Shown: in pieces, positions 14,841 to 24,340 of the stretch | Position numbering within the stretch: the first letter of the stretch is position 1 | Layout of the letters: each line of letters starts with the position of its first letter | Source: Pseudoxanthomonas kalamensis DSM 18571 | Lineage (GTDB): Bacteria; Pseudomonadota; Gammaproteobacteria; Xanthomonadales; Xanthomonadaceae | Length of the DNA: 64,000 nucleotides | Direction: 5' to 3' | Assembly (NCBI RefSeq): GCF_010211745.1 | Contig: NZ_PDWQ01000003.1 | Coordinates: 414,689 to 478,688 of the forward strand | Made by a program: the position numbers and the translations under genes | The notes under the pieces: generated by a model | What the model saw: the letters and a program-made list of their open reading frames with translations, nothing else | What the model was told of the DNA's origin: nothing | Databases searched by the model: none

Positions 14841-16780
14841 GGTGAAGCCTCCTGCGCGGCCGTGTTGCGTTCGGCCGGACTGCGGCGGAAGCGGCGGTCG
14901 GCGGCGGTGACGAAGCCGCCCAGCGCCATCAGCAGCGCGCCGAACCAGATCCAGCGCACGAACGGCTTGACGTGCACGCGTATCGCCCAGCTGCCGTCGC
15001 CCAGAGGTTCGCCAAGCGCGACATAGACATCGCCGAACACGCCGGGACGGATGCCGGCCTCGGTCATGACCTGACCACCGCTGGCGTAGGCGCGCTTTTC
15101 CGGATGCAGGGTGGTCAGCGGCTTGCCGTCGCGCAGCAGCTGCACGTGGCCGCGGTCGGACAGGTAGTTGGGTCCCTGGGTTTCGTCGACGCTTTCGAAG
15201 TGGAAGGCATAGCGCCCCACTTCGACCGTCTGCCCGGGCTGCAGGGCCAGTTCACGCTGCACATTCAATGCTTCCACCAGCAGGGCGCCGATCAGGAACA
15301 CGGCGATGCCGAAGTGGGCCAGCGTCATGCCCCACATTTCCAGCGTCAGCCGGCCACTGTTGCGCAGCCGCGTCCACACGAAATACCCGGTGCCGGCGGC
15401 CACCCACAGCGCGCCGAGGATGCCGGTGGCGGTTTTCCACGCACCCTGCGGCGCCAGGAACCAGACAATGGCGGCGCCGACAATGGCCAGCCCGGCCCAT
15501 GGCGCCAGCAGTGCCAGCACGCGGCGGGGCTGTTCGCGTTGCCAGCGTACCAGCGGGCCGAACGGCAGCAGGGCGACCATCGGCGCCATCAGCACGAAGA
15601 ACAGCAGGCCGAAGTACGGCGGGCCGACCGAGATCTTGCCCAGGCCCAGCGCGTCGGCCAGCAGCGGGTACAGCGTGCCGAGCAGGACCATGCCGCAGGC
15701 CGAGGCCAGCAGCACGTTGTTGGCCAGCAGCAGGGTCTCGCGCGAAGCCGGCGCGAACGGCGCACCGGCGGCGAAACGCCCGGCCCGCAGCGCGTACAGC
15801 AGCAGCGAGCCGCCGACCACCAGCGCCAGGAACACCAGCACGAACAGGCCGCGGGTCGGGTCGGCGGCAAAGGCGTGGACGCTGGTCAGCACCCCGGAAC
15901 GGACCAGGAAGGTGCCCAGCAGCGACAGCGAGAACGCGGTGATCGCCAGCAACAGGGTCCAGCCCTGGAAGCTGCCGCGTTTCTCGGTGACCGCCTGCGA
16001 ATGGATCAGTGCCGCACCGGCCAGCCAAGGCATGAAGCTGGCGTTTTCGACCGGATCCCAGAACCACCAGCCGCCCCAGCCCAGCTCGTAGTACGCCCAC
16101 CAGCTGCCCAGCGCGATACCCAGGGTCAGCAGGCCCCAGGCCACGTTGGTCCACGGCCGGGTCCAGCGCAGCCAGCGTGCATCCAGCCGACCTTCCAGCA
16201 GGGCAGCGATGGCGAAGGCGAACGGTACCGCGAAGCCGACGTAGCCGGTATACAGCAGCGGGGGATGGACGATCATCCCCGGGTCCTGCAGCAACGGGTT
16301 CAGGTCGCGGCCTTCGGCCGCCGCCGGCAGCAGGCGTTCGAACGGGTTGGAGGTGAACACCAGGAAGGCGAGGAAGCCGACCGCGACGATCCCCATCACC
16401 CCCAGCACGCGCGCGACCACCGGCTGCGGCAACTTGCGCGAGAACTCGGCCACCGCCGCCGTCCACAGCGCCAACACCAGCGCCCACAGCAGCAGCGAGC
16501 CTTCGTGCGAGCCCCAGACCGCCGTGTAGCGGTAGACCAGCGGCAGCAGCGAGTTGGAGTTCTCGGCCACGTAACGCACCGAGAAGTCCTGGGTGACGAA
16601 GGCGACGGTCAGGATGACGAAGGCGGCCAGCACCAAGGTCAGTTGCACGACGGCGGCCGGGCGCGCCACGGCCATCCACTCGGCGCGCCCCAGCTGGGCG
16701 CCGGCCAGCGGCAGCAGCGCCTGCAGGCAGGCGACCAGCAGGGCGAGGATCAGGGCGACTTGGCCGAGTTCGGGAAGCAT
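14837..16780 (-). CDS. ccmF: Haem lyase subunit CcmF
   Basis: A 647-residue polytopic protein with about 14-15 membrane segments. The haem-handling WWD motif is clear (WGGWWFWDPVENASFMPW), and the periplasmic loops with conserved His are present (DPGMIVHPPLLYTGYVG). CcmF with CcmH/CcmI attaches haem from CcmE to apocytochromes. Its start lies 59 bp after the ccmE stop, the only sizeable gap in this block. Confidence 0.95.
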   Translation of the reverse strand: MLPELGQVALILALLVACLQALLPLAGAQLGRAEWMAVARPAAVVQLTLVLAAFVILTVAFVTQDFSVRYVAENSNSLLPLVYRYTAVWGSHEGSLLLWALVLALWTAAVAEFSRKLPQPVVARVLGVMGIVAVGFLAFLVFTSNPFERLLPAAAEGRDLNPLLQDPGMIVHPPLLYTGYVGFAVPFAFAIAALLEGRLDARWLRWTRPWTNVAWGLLTLGIALGSWWAYYELGWGGWWFWDPVENASFMPWLAGAALIHSQAVTEKRGSFQGWTLLLAITAFSLSLLGTFLVRSGVLTSVHAFAADPTRGLFVLVFLALVVGGSLLLYALRAGRFAAGAPFAPASRETLLLANNVLLASACGMVLLGTLYPLLADALGLGKISVGPPYFGLLFFVLMAPMVALLPFGPLVRWQREQPRRVLALLAPWAGLAIVGAAIVWFLAPQGAWKTATGILGALWVAAGTGYFVWTRLRNSGRLTLEMWGMTLAHFGIAVFLIGALLVEALNVQRELALQPGQTVEVGRYAFHFESVDETQGPNYLSDRGHVQLLRDGKPLTTLHPEKRAYASGGQVMTEAGIRPGVFGDVYVALGEPLGDGSWAIRVHVKPFVRWIWFGALLMALGGFVTAADRRFRRSPAERNTAAQEASP

Positions 16781-16839
16781 GGGGTCAGGTCAGGTAGAGA
16801 CGGCGGACTGGCCGCGGGCGAGAAGGAACACAGGACCGG

Positions 16840-17307
16840 TCAATTCGCCGGCTCCGCGGGCGCGGCGGTCTGCACGTCGTGCTTCTGGTGCGCCATGCCC
16901 ATCTTGTCGGCCACTTCCTTGGGCATGTAGGTCTCGTCGTGCTTGGCCAGCACGTCCTCGGCCACGAACACGCCGTCGCGCATGCTGCCGGTGGCGACCA
17001 CCGCCTGACCTTCGCGGAACAGGTCGGGCAGGATGCGGTCATAGCTGACCTGCAGTTGCGCATCGCCGTCGGTGACGCGGAAACGCGCCTCCAGCGAGCC
17101 CGGCTCGCGCCGGAACGAGCCTTTCTCGACCATGCCGCCCAGGCGGAAGCGGGTCTGCTGGCCGGGGTCGCCGCGCAGCACTTCTGCTGGCGTGTACAGA
17201 TAGGTGATGTTGCGGCGGATCGCCAGCGTGACCAGGGTGGTGGCCACGGCGGCGGCGACCAGCAGGGCCAGCACCCACAACAGGCGGCGGCGGCGGGTCG
17301 GGTTCAT
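16840..17307 (-). CDS. ccmE: Haem chaperone CcmE
   Basis: A 155-residue periplasmic haem chaperone: an N-terminal membrane anchor ([21 protein letters not shown]), an OB-fold ([35 protein letters not shown]) and the covalent haem-binding His in [12 protein letters not shown] start at 17307 (MNPTRRRR), which overlaps the ccmD stop by 4 bp. Confidence 0.94.
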   Translation of the reverse strand: MNPTRRRRLLWVLALLVAAAVATTLVTLAIRRNITYLYTPAEVLRGDPGQQTRFRLGGMVEKGSFRREPGSLEARFRVTDGDAQLQVSYDRILPDLFREGQAVVATGSMRDGVFVAEDVLAKHDETYMPKEVADKMGMAHQKHDVQTAAPAEPAN

Positions 17308-17471
17308 CGGTGCAACTCCACGCTGCCGTCGCGTCGGCCCTGTTCGCGCTGCACGCGCATGCGCACGCTGCGCAGCACGCGCCGAATCTGCAATTTCGGC
17401 GAGAGCCAGTCCCACAGCAGCACCACGGCGAACACGGCGTAGGCGCCGATCACGTAGGACAGGTAGTTCAT
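17304..17471 (-). CDS. ccmD: Haem exporter accessory protein CcmD
   Basis: A 55-residue protein with one membrane segment ([18 protein letters not shown]) and a basic C-terminal tail ([18 protein letters not shown]), the standard CcmD design. It releases holo-CcmE from the CcmABC complex. It overlaps ccmC and ccmE by 4 bp on each side. Confidence 0.9.
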   Translation of the reverse strand: MNYLSYVIGAYAVFAVVLLWDWLSPKLQIRRVLRSVRMRVQREQGRRDGSVELHR

Positions 17472-18217
17472 CGGTCCGCCCCGGCCAGTTTCGCCACCCA
17501 ATCCTTGCCGGATTCGCGGCGCAGGTTGTCGGCGCGCGCGCGCGCCAGCAGCGAACCGGCAAACCAGAATTTGGTCGCCAGCACCATGATCCACAACGGC
17601 GCCATCATGCTCGAGTCCATGCTGGACTCGCCGAACACGCGGATGGTCTGGCCCTGGTGCAGCGAATTCCACCACACCACCGAATAGCGGATCACCGGCA
17701 GCAGGGCAAGCCCCACGATCGACAACAGGCCGGCGGCGCGCGCGGCGGCGCGGCGGTCATCAATGGCGTTGTACAGGCCCATGACGCCAAGATACAGGAA
17801 CAGCAGGATCAGCTCGCTGGTCAGGCGCGGGTCCCAGTCCCACCAGGTTCCCCACATCGGCTTGCCCCAGATGCTGCCGGTGGCCAGGGTGATCACGGTG
17901 AAAGCGGCGCCGATCGGGGCGCAGGCCATGGCCAGGATTTCGCACAGTTTGATCCGCCAGATCAGGGCGATGGCGGCATACACGGCCATCAGCCCGAACA
18001 CGAACAGGCTCATCCAGGCGCTGGGCACATGGATGTAGAGGATGCGGAAACTGTCGCCCTGCTGATAGTCGGCGGGCACCCCGAACAAGGCTCGCCAGAT
18101 GCCCAGGCCAAGCAGTACCAAAGCCGCCAGATAGCACCATGGTGCCCAGCGTGCGGCGAAGCGGTCGAAGTACGGAGGCGAACCCAGTTGATGGAACCAG
18201 CGAATCACCGGATTCAT
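17468..18217 (-). CDS. ccmC: Haem exporter membrane protein CcmC
   Basis: A 249-residue protein with six membrane segments and the WWD haem-binding motif ([15 protein letters not shown]). It delivers haem to CcmE. Normally ccmC follows ccmB directly; here ccmB lies 6.1 kb upstream, beyond the electron-transfer genes, and a 147-bp gap separates ccmC from azurin. It may be transcribed from the azurin side or from its own promoter; I see no convincing promoter. The start at 18217 ([14 protein letters not shown]) matches the usual N-terminus; an in-frame ATG at 18334 is unlikely. Confidence 0.93.
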   Translation of the reverse strand: MNPVIRWFHQLGSPPYFDRFAARWAPWCYLAALVLLGLGIWRALFGVPADYQQGDSFRILYIHVPSAWMSLFVFGLMAVYAAIALIWRIKLCEILAMACAPIGAAFTVITLATGSIWGKPMWGTWWDWDPRLTSELILLFLYLGVMGLYNAIDDRRAAARAAGLLSIVGLALLPVIRYSVVWWNSLHQGQTIRVFGESSMDSSMMAPLWIMVLATKFWFAGSLLARARADNLRRESGKDWVAKLAGADR

Positions 18218-18364
18218 GTCGAACCTTGTCCAGACTGACGGAGAGCGGGCATCGATTCCGGGGCAACCCCGATCAGGCTCGACGCCGGATATGCGTAACC
18301 CGGCCATTTTTCCAGACTCTGCCCGGCACGCCAAGCCGGCGGCCGGACAGGTGTGGGTCCACGG

Positions 18365-18811
18365 TTACGGCTTCAGGGTCAGCGTGCCCTTCATCATCGC
18401 GTAATGGCCGGGGAAACTGCAGAAGAACGAATACGGGCCGGCAGTGAGTTTGGCGACGGGAATCTTCACCGATGTGGTTTCCCCGCCTCCGATCAACGTG
18501 CTGTGGGCGACCACGCGGGGATCACCGGCCTTGACATAGTCGGCGGCAATGCCGGCCTTGATGCCGTCGGAGGCGATTGCGGCAATGTCGGCGGTCTTGG
18601 AGATGACCACGTTGTGGCCCATTGCGGCCTTCGGCAATTTGCCGGTGTGCTTGAGGTTGATGGTGAACTCGGCGCAACTCTTGCTGACATCGATGTTGGC
18701 CAGGTTGAACTTCATCGCGTCGTTGCCCTCCAGGTCGACCGAACAGGTGGCAGCCATGGCCAGTGGGGTGGCAGAGCACAGGGCGACGGCGAGGAAGAGC
18801 TTGCGAATCAT
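18365..18811 (-). CDS. azu: Azurin (blue copper electron carrier)
   Basis: A 148-residue periplasmic cupredoxin with a Sec signal peptide ([16 protein letters not shown]). All type I copper ligands are visible: His in MGHNVV, then Cys, His and Met in [14 protein letters not shown]. The two extra Cys near the mature N-terminus (ATCSVDL and SKSCAEF) form the usual disulfide. Azurins shuttle single electrons between periplasmic cytochromes and oxidases. It is the last gene of the porin-cytochrome module, 146 bp after the diheme cytochrome, in the same direction. Confidence 0.95.
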   Translation of the reverse strand: MIRKLFLAVALCSATPLAMAATCSVDLEGNDAMKFNLANIDVSKSCAEFTINLKHTGKLPKAAMGHNVVISKTADIAAIASDGIKAGIAADYVKAGDPRVVAHSTLIGGGETTSVKIPVAKLTAGPYSFFCSFPGHYAMMKGTLTLKP

Positions 18812-18957
18812 GCGGTTCTCCAGTGGGTTGAATGGGGGAGCGTTTTCCGAGCACGTGTCGATTTTTCCAACTTTGAAGTTTCGACAACCCGGAAGTGGAA
18901 GAAGTTCAACTTGTGCATGGCGCTGTTATTGCCAGGCATGCGGGCTGCGTGCGTGGT

Positions 18958-19737
18958 TCAGGGCGGCAGACTCGACAGCCAGGTGGACAGGGCTTGTATG
19001 CTTTCCGCATCAAGGCGTTGGCCGACGCTGGTCATGACGGCGTCGTTGCTCGAATAGTGCATCTTGCCCTCATGGAACGCATCCAAGCGCGACTGCAGGT
19101 AAACAACATGCTGACTGCGCAAGGCTGGGTAGATTGCGTAGGGCGTATTGCCGCTGCGGTCGGTTTGGTCGGCCAGCGCGTGCCCGCGTGCGTCGGAGCC
19201 ATGGCAACCTTGGCAAGGGGGTATGCCTTTGTCCGGGTCGCCGTGCAGGTATAGCGCTTCACCGCGTGCCAGCAGTGTCGGATCGGGGGATGGAACACTG
19301 TCGTCGTGCGGCTGTGCCTCGGGTTTCTGCGTGGCGTAGAAGCTGGCTAGGTCACGGATGTCCTCTTCGCTGACCTCGGCAGTCAATACCGTCATCGGAG
19401 AGTCCGGTAGTGTGCCGCGCTTGTATTCCATCAATTCCCAGTAGAGGTAGCTGGCGCTTTGCCCAGCCAAGGTGGGAATCATTGGTGCAACCGAAACTGC
19501 ACCGGTGGGACCGTGGCAGGTGGCGCAGAGCTCGGCCTTCCGGCGGCCGGCCTCGATATCCCCCGGCGGTGCGCCACGGTGGCGAAGGTCGTACCAGTCG
19601 TGTGTTACCGCCGCGGAGGCTTCGTCTGGAAGCGCGCCGGCGGTTGCAGTTTCGTCGCTGGCAGTCGATTGTGCGAAGACAGCCGCGTTGACGGCCAGTG
19701 CGACGACGAAGCCCAAGGAGAAACGGATTCGGCTCAT
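18958..19737 (-). CDS. Periplasmic diheme cytochrome c (c4-like)
   Basis: A 259-residue protein with a signal peptide (SLGFVVALAVNAAVFAQ) and two class I cytochrome domains, each with a CXXCH site: CATCHGPTG (about residue 72) and CQGCHGSDA (about residue 176). Likely axial Met residues follow (VAPMIPTLAGQ in domain 1; KMHYSSNDAVM in domain 2). This is the c4/c553-type layout of periplasmic electron shuttles. The ATG overlaps the stop of the MtrB-type porin by 4 bp (ATGA), so the two are translationally coupled, a strong sign that this cytochrome serves the porin-cytochrome conduit. Confidence 0.92.
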   Translation of the reverse strand: MSRIRFSLGFVVALAVNAAVFAQSTASDETATAGALPDEASAAVTHDWYDLRHRGAPPGDIEAGRRKAELCATCHGPTGAVSVAPMIPTLAGQSASYLYWELMEYKRGTLPDSPMTVLTAEVSEEDIRDLASFYATQKPEAQPHDDSVPSPDPTLLARGEALYLHGDPDKGIPPCQGCHGSDARGHALADQTDRSGNTPYAIYPALRSQHVVYLQSRLDAFHEGKMHYSSNDAVMTSVGQRLDAESIQALSTWLSSLPP

Positions 19738-22265
19738 AGCTGGATCTCCAGCAGTACGCCCAGCAGGTTGACGCTGTAGTTCTCGGGGCCACCATCGGTG
19801 TAGACGCGGTGATCCAAGACCTGGCCGTCGGCAAAGCCGAGATAGTGCCAGTCGGACATCACTGCTTTCTCATACGTGTCGAACAGGCGCACGCCGATCC
19901 GTGAACTGAGTGGTAGCAATAGGCTCAACGTGTACGAGTTCGAGCGATAGACCATTGGCGGGTAGCCGCCAGTCAGAAGCGGAGCTAACGCCGGATCGGT
20001 CAGCGCCGCCGGTGAAGCGAAACGGTAACCGGTGATGCCGCGCGAGTACGTCCAATTCCAGGAACCATCGAGAGTAGCGCGACCGATTCGCTGAGACCAG
20101 CTTGCACCGGCGTAGTGATTGCGTTGCTTGTCGTCGAGCCACCAGCGGTTTTCCTCAGGATAGTTCTCACCGCCGAGGCTGGGGTTGTCCGTCAGTGCGC
20201 CAGTATCGTTGACGTTGGCAAACGCCAGTTTCGATCGATCATGGCCGTACCAAAGTCCGGCCACGGTGCCAGGGTTCGGTTGCCACTCCCATTGCAGGCT
20301 GGCGCCGAGGGTGTCGTACTTCTGCCGACCGAGTTCGGCGTCGTAGTCGTTCCAGTCGCCGCGCACCGAGGCGTAGACCGTCATCGCGTGCGGCAGAACG
20401 AAGGTTGCCATCACGTCAAGTTTGTTCTGATCGCGACTGGAAACATCGTACTTGCGCAATTCCTCGACCGTATGCGCCATCGTGCCGCCAACTGGCTCGA
20501 CGTAACCGGGCAAGTCGCTGGAGAAGGTGAACTCGTAGGGGTCGTATTCGTATTCGCTGCCACTGCGCTTCAGCCAGGTGTAGTTGACCCGAAGTGTCAG
20601 CCAGTCGAACGAGCGATTGGTCCAGTTCAGCTTGATGCTGTTGTCGTCGGTGGCCTCGACTTCGCGGTGGGATCGCTCGGTGCGGCTGAAAGTGAAGGAG
20701 GCGCCGACGGTATTGCTCGTCCCCAGTCTCCAATCAGCGCCAGTCGAGGCCTCATGGATTTCCTTGTCGAGCGGCAGGTTGCGTACCCGGGTCAGCACCG
20801 AAGCGTTGCCATAAGGATCCCAGACCCCCATTTCACCAGGGACCACGCTGCCTTGAGCGCCGTTTTCACTAATGTAGCCGTATTGCCCGGTCAACGGGTT
20901 GTATGCCCAGTAGGTACCGTCGTAATCGTCGCGCTGGAAGCGGACACTGGCGCGCCACGTCAGATTGCCAGTTGGTTGCAGTACCACGCGTGCATCAAGT
21001 AGCTGGCTGTTGATGGCCAGATCGGCCTTGGTGCGCGATAGCGCCGCAGTGGTGTTCCAATCTGCGCAGTCGTACAGGAATCCAGGAAGCGGGATGCCGA
21101 ATTGGCCCTGGCAAGGCATCGGTGCTACCAAGTCATCGTTCTGGCTGCTGCGGGTCAGCGAGGTGGTCAGTGAGAAATCGCCGTTCCAAGCGATCTTGCG
21201 GCTGAAGCTGGCGCGCAGTTGGTGGTAGTCGTTGTCGGGTTCGTAGGAGAACTCGCCCAGTCCGAGCTGTGGGGTCGACACTGGTACAACGGGATAGGTG
21301 CCCAGTGGTACTTCGTAATCGAAGCTGTTGTAAGCATTGCGGAAATATGAACCGGTATAGCCGAATTCCATCCGCCACAGGTTGCCAACAAAACGCAGGC
21401 CACCATTGAGATTCACTGTGCTGTCATCAATCGGGCGAGGAATTTCGTAGACACCACCGTTGTCGGGAAACGGGTAGTTGAAGAAGAATGGGCCGCCGAA
21501 CTGACGTGCGCCCTCGCGGGTCTCGTGGCTGCCGTTGAAGTAGCCAGTCCAGCGCTTGTTGAAGGCGTAAGTGATGCCCAGCCCCTGCTTGTCGCGAACC
21601 ACCTTGAGGATACTTTCCGGCTGTGCTGCTGATACCGCTGCGACTTGCGCCGAGGTGCTGGTGGTAGGAGTCAGCGGCTCCTTCAATGTCAGGTGTTGGC
21701 TGCCGATGCCGTCCCAGATCGAGCGCGCGTTGCCACTGACGACATTCGGCTGGGAACGAACGAAGGCCTGCATCCGGTACTTGCCTGCTTTGCCGAGCAG
21801 GGCACGGTAGTACTGGCTGTCTTCGTTGAGCATCGAGCCGTGGAATTCAAAGTAGCGGCCGTCGGATGGGTGCTCGAAACGCAGGTCGGCCCCCAGGACC
21901 ATGCCGTCGTCCCAATTGGAGAAACGCCGCCACTGCATCGCGTTCTCGTCGCCGGAAAGCGACAGGTAGCCCAACTGGAACGTTTTCCGGCTCAGCCACT
22001 CGCCATCTTCGGCATATTCGGGTGTGGCCGGGACGCAGGTATAGAGGAAACCGGTCGGGGTACGTTTGGGTTCGCCAGCCAGCCAGCTATAGCTGTCCGG
22101 GTCGCAACCATGGTCGAGTTTGCCGGCGGGGTTGAGCGCGTTGCCAAACTGCAGGTCAATACCCAATCCGCTGTCTTGCGCGTACGCGTGACCAGCGCCC
22201 ATTGCCAACGATAGCAGCGACAGACGCAATAAACTGTTTCGAGCTTGCCAAGCTTTGGACATCAT
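19734..22265 (-). CDS. mtrB: MtrB/PioB-family decaheme-associated outer-membrane porin
   Basis: An 843-residue beta-barrel protein with a signal peptide (LLRLSLLSLAMGAGHAYA). After residue 80 it is a long series of amphipathic strands rich in Tyr, Trp and Asn, ending in an aromatic/hydrophobic beta strand (NLLGVLLEIQL) as outer-membrane porins do. It matches the MtrB/PioB family that forms a sheath around a decaheme cytochrome and passes electrons across the outer membrane. It is longer than Shewanella MtrB (about 700) and nearer PioB. The CXXC seen in Shewanella MtrB is absent. Start: ATG at 22265 or 22262, both after GGGAGAG; the mtrA-like stop is 10 bp upstream. Confidence 0.88.
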   Translation of the reverse strand: MMSKAWQARNSLLRLSLLSLAMGAGHAYAQDSGLGIDLQFGNALNPAGKLDHGCDPDSYSWLAGEPKRTPTGFLYTCVPATPEYAEDGEWLSRKTFQLGYLSLSGDENAMQWRRFSNWDDGMVLGADLRFEHPSDGRYFEFHGSMLNEDSQYYRALLGKAGKYRMQAFVRSQPNVVSGNARSIWDGIGSQHLTLKEPLTPTTSTSAQVAAVSAAQPESILKVVRDKQGLGITYAFNKRWTGYFNGSHETREGARQFGGPFFFNYPFPDNGGVYEIPRPIDDSTVNLNGGLRFVGNLWRMEFGYTGSYFRNAYNSFDYEVPLGTYPVVPVSTPQLGLGEFSYEPDNDYHQLRASFSRKIAWNGDFSLTTSLTRSSQNDDLVAPMPCQGQFGIPLPGFLYDCADWNTTAALSRTKADLAINSQLLDARVVLQPTGNLTWRASVRFQRDDYDGTYWAYNPLTGQYGYISENGAQGSVVPGEMGVWDPYGNASVLTRVRNLPLDKEIHEASTGADWRLGTSNTVGASFTFSRTERSHREVEATDDNSIKLNWTNRSFDWLTLRVNYTWLKRSGSEYEYDPYEFTFSSDLPGYVEPVGGTMAHTVEELRKYDVSSRDQNKLDVMATFVLPHAMTVYASVRGDWNDYDAELGRQKYDTLGASLQWEWQPNPGTVAGLWYGHDRSKLAFANVNDTGALTDNPSLGGENYPEENRWWLDDKQRNHYAGASWSQRIGRATLDGSWNWTYSRGITGYRFASPAALTDPALAPLLTGGYPPMVYRSNSYTLSLLLPLSSRIGVRLFDTYEKAVMSDWHYLGFADGQVLDHRVYTDGGPENYSVNLLGVLLEIQL

Positions 22266-22275
22266 GGCTCTCCCG

Positions 22276-23331
22276 CTACTTGTGGAATCGCGGTCCAGAA
22301 GGGTTATTGGAACCATGGATCTGGGAATGGCAGCTCAGGCAGCCACGTCCCATCAAACGCTCGTCCGGAGCTGCGCCGGTAGCCAGCATCTGCTCGTTGA
22401 ACAGATCGTTGGGGTGACGCATGTGCGAGTGGCATTGTTGACACAGCATCGGCACCGGAGCGACCAACAACGCATGCTGGTTCGACCCATGAGGGGTGTG
22501 GCAGTTCAAGCAGCTTTCGCGTACTGGTGCATGCTCGAACAGGAATGGACCGCGCTTCTCGGCGTGGCACTGGTAGCAGGTCTCGTTGACGGTATTGGTT
22601 TTCAGCAGGGGGGCATTGATCGTCCCATGTGGGTTGTGACAGTCGACGCAGGCCATCTGGCCTTCTGGCAGGGGCATGTGCGAGCGACGGTTGAACTGCT
22701 GGCGGATGTCCTTATGGCAGGTCGCGCATGTATCGTTGATCGATTGCTTCGCGGTCAGCCCCTCGGCCGAAAGTTTGGCCATCGGGTTGTGGCAGTCACT
22801 GCACGACAGGTCGTTGCGCTGGTGCACCGAACCGGTCCAGTGGTCGCGAGGGCCGCCGGCGTGACAGCCGAGGCAGCTGGAGGTCTGTGTCTGGATCGGG
22901 GTGCCGCCGTCGTGGGTAAAGGCGATGATCAGGCCTTTCTTTGTGGGGTTCTCGGCATGAGCCGAACCGGCTCCGTGACAGGCCTCGCAGGTTGCAGTCG
23001 AGGGGTCGGCGGCCAACGCCACGCGCATGCCCAAGGCATGGGTTGTATGGGCGAAGTTCTGCTGCTCGCGCGAATGGCAGGCGGTGCAAGTGGCTTCGCC
23101 GACAGGCTTAGCATCCGGGGCCTGTGGATTGCGGGCTGCAGTTGCGTGGGCAAAGCCGGGGGGCGCATCAAACCCGCCGTGCCAAGCCTGCGGCCCTTCG
23201 CTTGCAAGATTGGTTTCCGGCAAGTTGTGCGGGTTGCTTCCCCGCGTGTCCTGCGCGCCAACCGGCGTCAGCCAGCCGACAGTCACGAGAATGGCAACTG
23301 CTGAAAGCAGCAAACCCGCGAAAAATCGCAT
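22276..23331 (-). CDS. mtrA: Decaheme c-type cytochrome of the MtrA/PioA/DmsE family
   Basis: A 351-residue exported protein: signal peptide (FFAGLLLSAVAILVTVG...VGAQ), then exactly ten CXXCH motifs (CTACH, CEACH, CLGCH, CSDCH, CATCH, CVDCH, CYQCH, CLNCH, CQQCH, CLSCH), as in MtrA. Repeated phrases such as CVDCHNPHGT and CLNCHTPHGS are typical of the family. It would run as a wire through the MtrB-type barrel between periplasm and outside. Start at 23331 has a strong ribosome site (GGAGGG, four bases before ATG). No surface cytochrome (MtrC/OmcA), CymA or dmsAB follows, so direction and partner are undecided; the set resembles MtoAB/PioAB of Fe(II) oxidisers. Confidence 0.93.
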   Translation of the reverse strand: MRFFAGLLLSAVAILVTVGWLTPVGAQDTRGSNPHNLPETNLASEGPQAWHGGFDAPPGFAHATAARNPQAPDAKPVGEATCTACHSREQQNFAHTTHALGMRVALAADPSTATCEACHGAGSAHAENPTKKGLIIAFTHDGGTPIQTQTSSCLGCHAGGPRDHWTGSVHQRNDLSCSDCHNPMAKLSAEGLTAKQSINDTCATCHKDIRQQFNRRSHMPLPEGQMACVDCHNPHGTINAPLLKTNTVNETCYQCHAEKRGPFLFEHAPVRESCLNCHTPHGSNQHALLVAPVPMLCQQCHSHMRHPNDLFNEQMLATGAAPDERLMGRGCLSCHSQIHGSNNPSGPRFHK

Positions 23332-23398
23332 TGTTCCCTCCTTGCACTAGCTGGCCGATGCTGCTGGCTAATTGCACGGTATAACCACAATTACACTT

Positions 23399-23428
23399 AA
23401 GTCTGGGAACAAATTTCCAGAAGGTCAA
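23399..23428 (-). promoter_or_regulatory. Putative promoter and operator upstream of mtrA
   Basis: Minus strand: a -35-like TTGACC (23423-23428) with weak -10 candidates about 17-19 bp on. The spacer contains an inverted repeat TCTGG(N10)CCAGA (23402-23421). A repressor bound there would block the promoter; the adjacent TetR-family protein is the obvious candidate. The -10 is poor, so activator dependence is possible. Confidence 0.45.
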
Positions 23429-23465
23429 GTGCGGGTGCAGCAAAATCGGAGAGGAGGGGGGGCAA

Positions 23466-24152
23466 TCAGGCCGCAGAAATGGGCAGCATGCCGTGCAGGA
23501 AGATCGATAGTGCCTTGCGGGCGCCTTCGCGCAGCTGTTCCTGGCTCATCCGGTCCATGCGGCCGCTGGCGCTGTGAATGATCACTGTGCCGAATACCAT
23601 CGGGAAAAACTGGCTGGCCGCCAGTTCGGGAGGGAAGGGTCTCAGCCGTCCGGCATCCATTTCGCGGGTGAAGTATTCGGTCAGCGAGTGTTCTGCAGTC
23701 TCCACTCCGTAAGCGAAGAACCAGTCGCGCAACTCGGGAAACTGCAGTCCTTCGGCCAGGACGATGCGGTGGGTGACGATCCGTTCCGGGGTCAGGAATT
23801 CGTCCAGCATGTGTTCGGCGGCGGTGACCAGCGCCTGTTCCGGCGGCAGCGGGGACTGCAGAAGTTCGTCGAGATCCTCGCCGAAGGCGCGAATGCTGCG
23901 GGCCATGATCGCGTGCGCCAATCCTTCCTTGTCGCCGAACACGCGGTACAGAGTGGCCAGCGAACCGCCAGCCTTGGCGACGATGTCCGACAGCCGCGCG
24001 TTGCGGTAACCCTTTTCCAGGAAAACCTCAGTCGCGGCCGCCAAGATGCGTTCGACACGCTCCTCGCCACGCTTGCGCAATTCGACTTGCGGGCGGGGCT
24101 TGATCGGTGCCGAGGCTTCGTAATCAGTCCGTGATTTTGCTTGGCGTTTCAT
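23466..24152 (-). CDS. TetR/AcrR-family transcriptional regulator
   Basis: A 228-residue regulator with an N-terminal TetR helix-turn-helix (about residues 33-80: ILAAATEVFLEKGYRNARLS, DIVAKAGGSLATLYRVFGDK) and a C-terminal ligand domain of the AefR-like type. A basic 30-residue extension (KRQAKSRTDYEASAPIKPRP) precedes the domain. It is the first gene of the inserted block, 134 bp upstream of mtrA and reading the same way, so it probably controls the electron-transfer genes (inference). Ligand unknown. Confidence 0.85.
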   Translation of the reverse strand: MKRQAKSRTDYEASAPIKPRPQVELRKRGEERVERILAAATEVFLEKGYRNARLSDIVAKAGGSLATLYRVFGDKEGLAHAIMARSIRAFGEDLDELLQSPLPPEQALVTAAEHMLDEFLTPERIVTHRIVLAEGLQFPELRDWFFAYGVETAEHSLTEYFTREMDAGRLRPFPPELAASQFFPMVFGTVIIHSASGRMDRMSQEQLREGARKALSIFLHGMLPISAA

Positions 24153-24340
24153 GTTCGATGGCAGAAGACGGAGTGTGGCAAGCCGGAGATGCGGGGCCGA
24201 ATGCGCAATGTAACTGCCCGGAGGATGCCAGCGGTGGTCGGAGAGCCTTGCAAAAGGTTTCCAGTTCCGGGCAGTTCAGGTCCCGTGGTTCGGACGTGAC
24301 GCGGTATACGGTACCACCCGCATTTGTGTATGGCACATTT

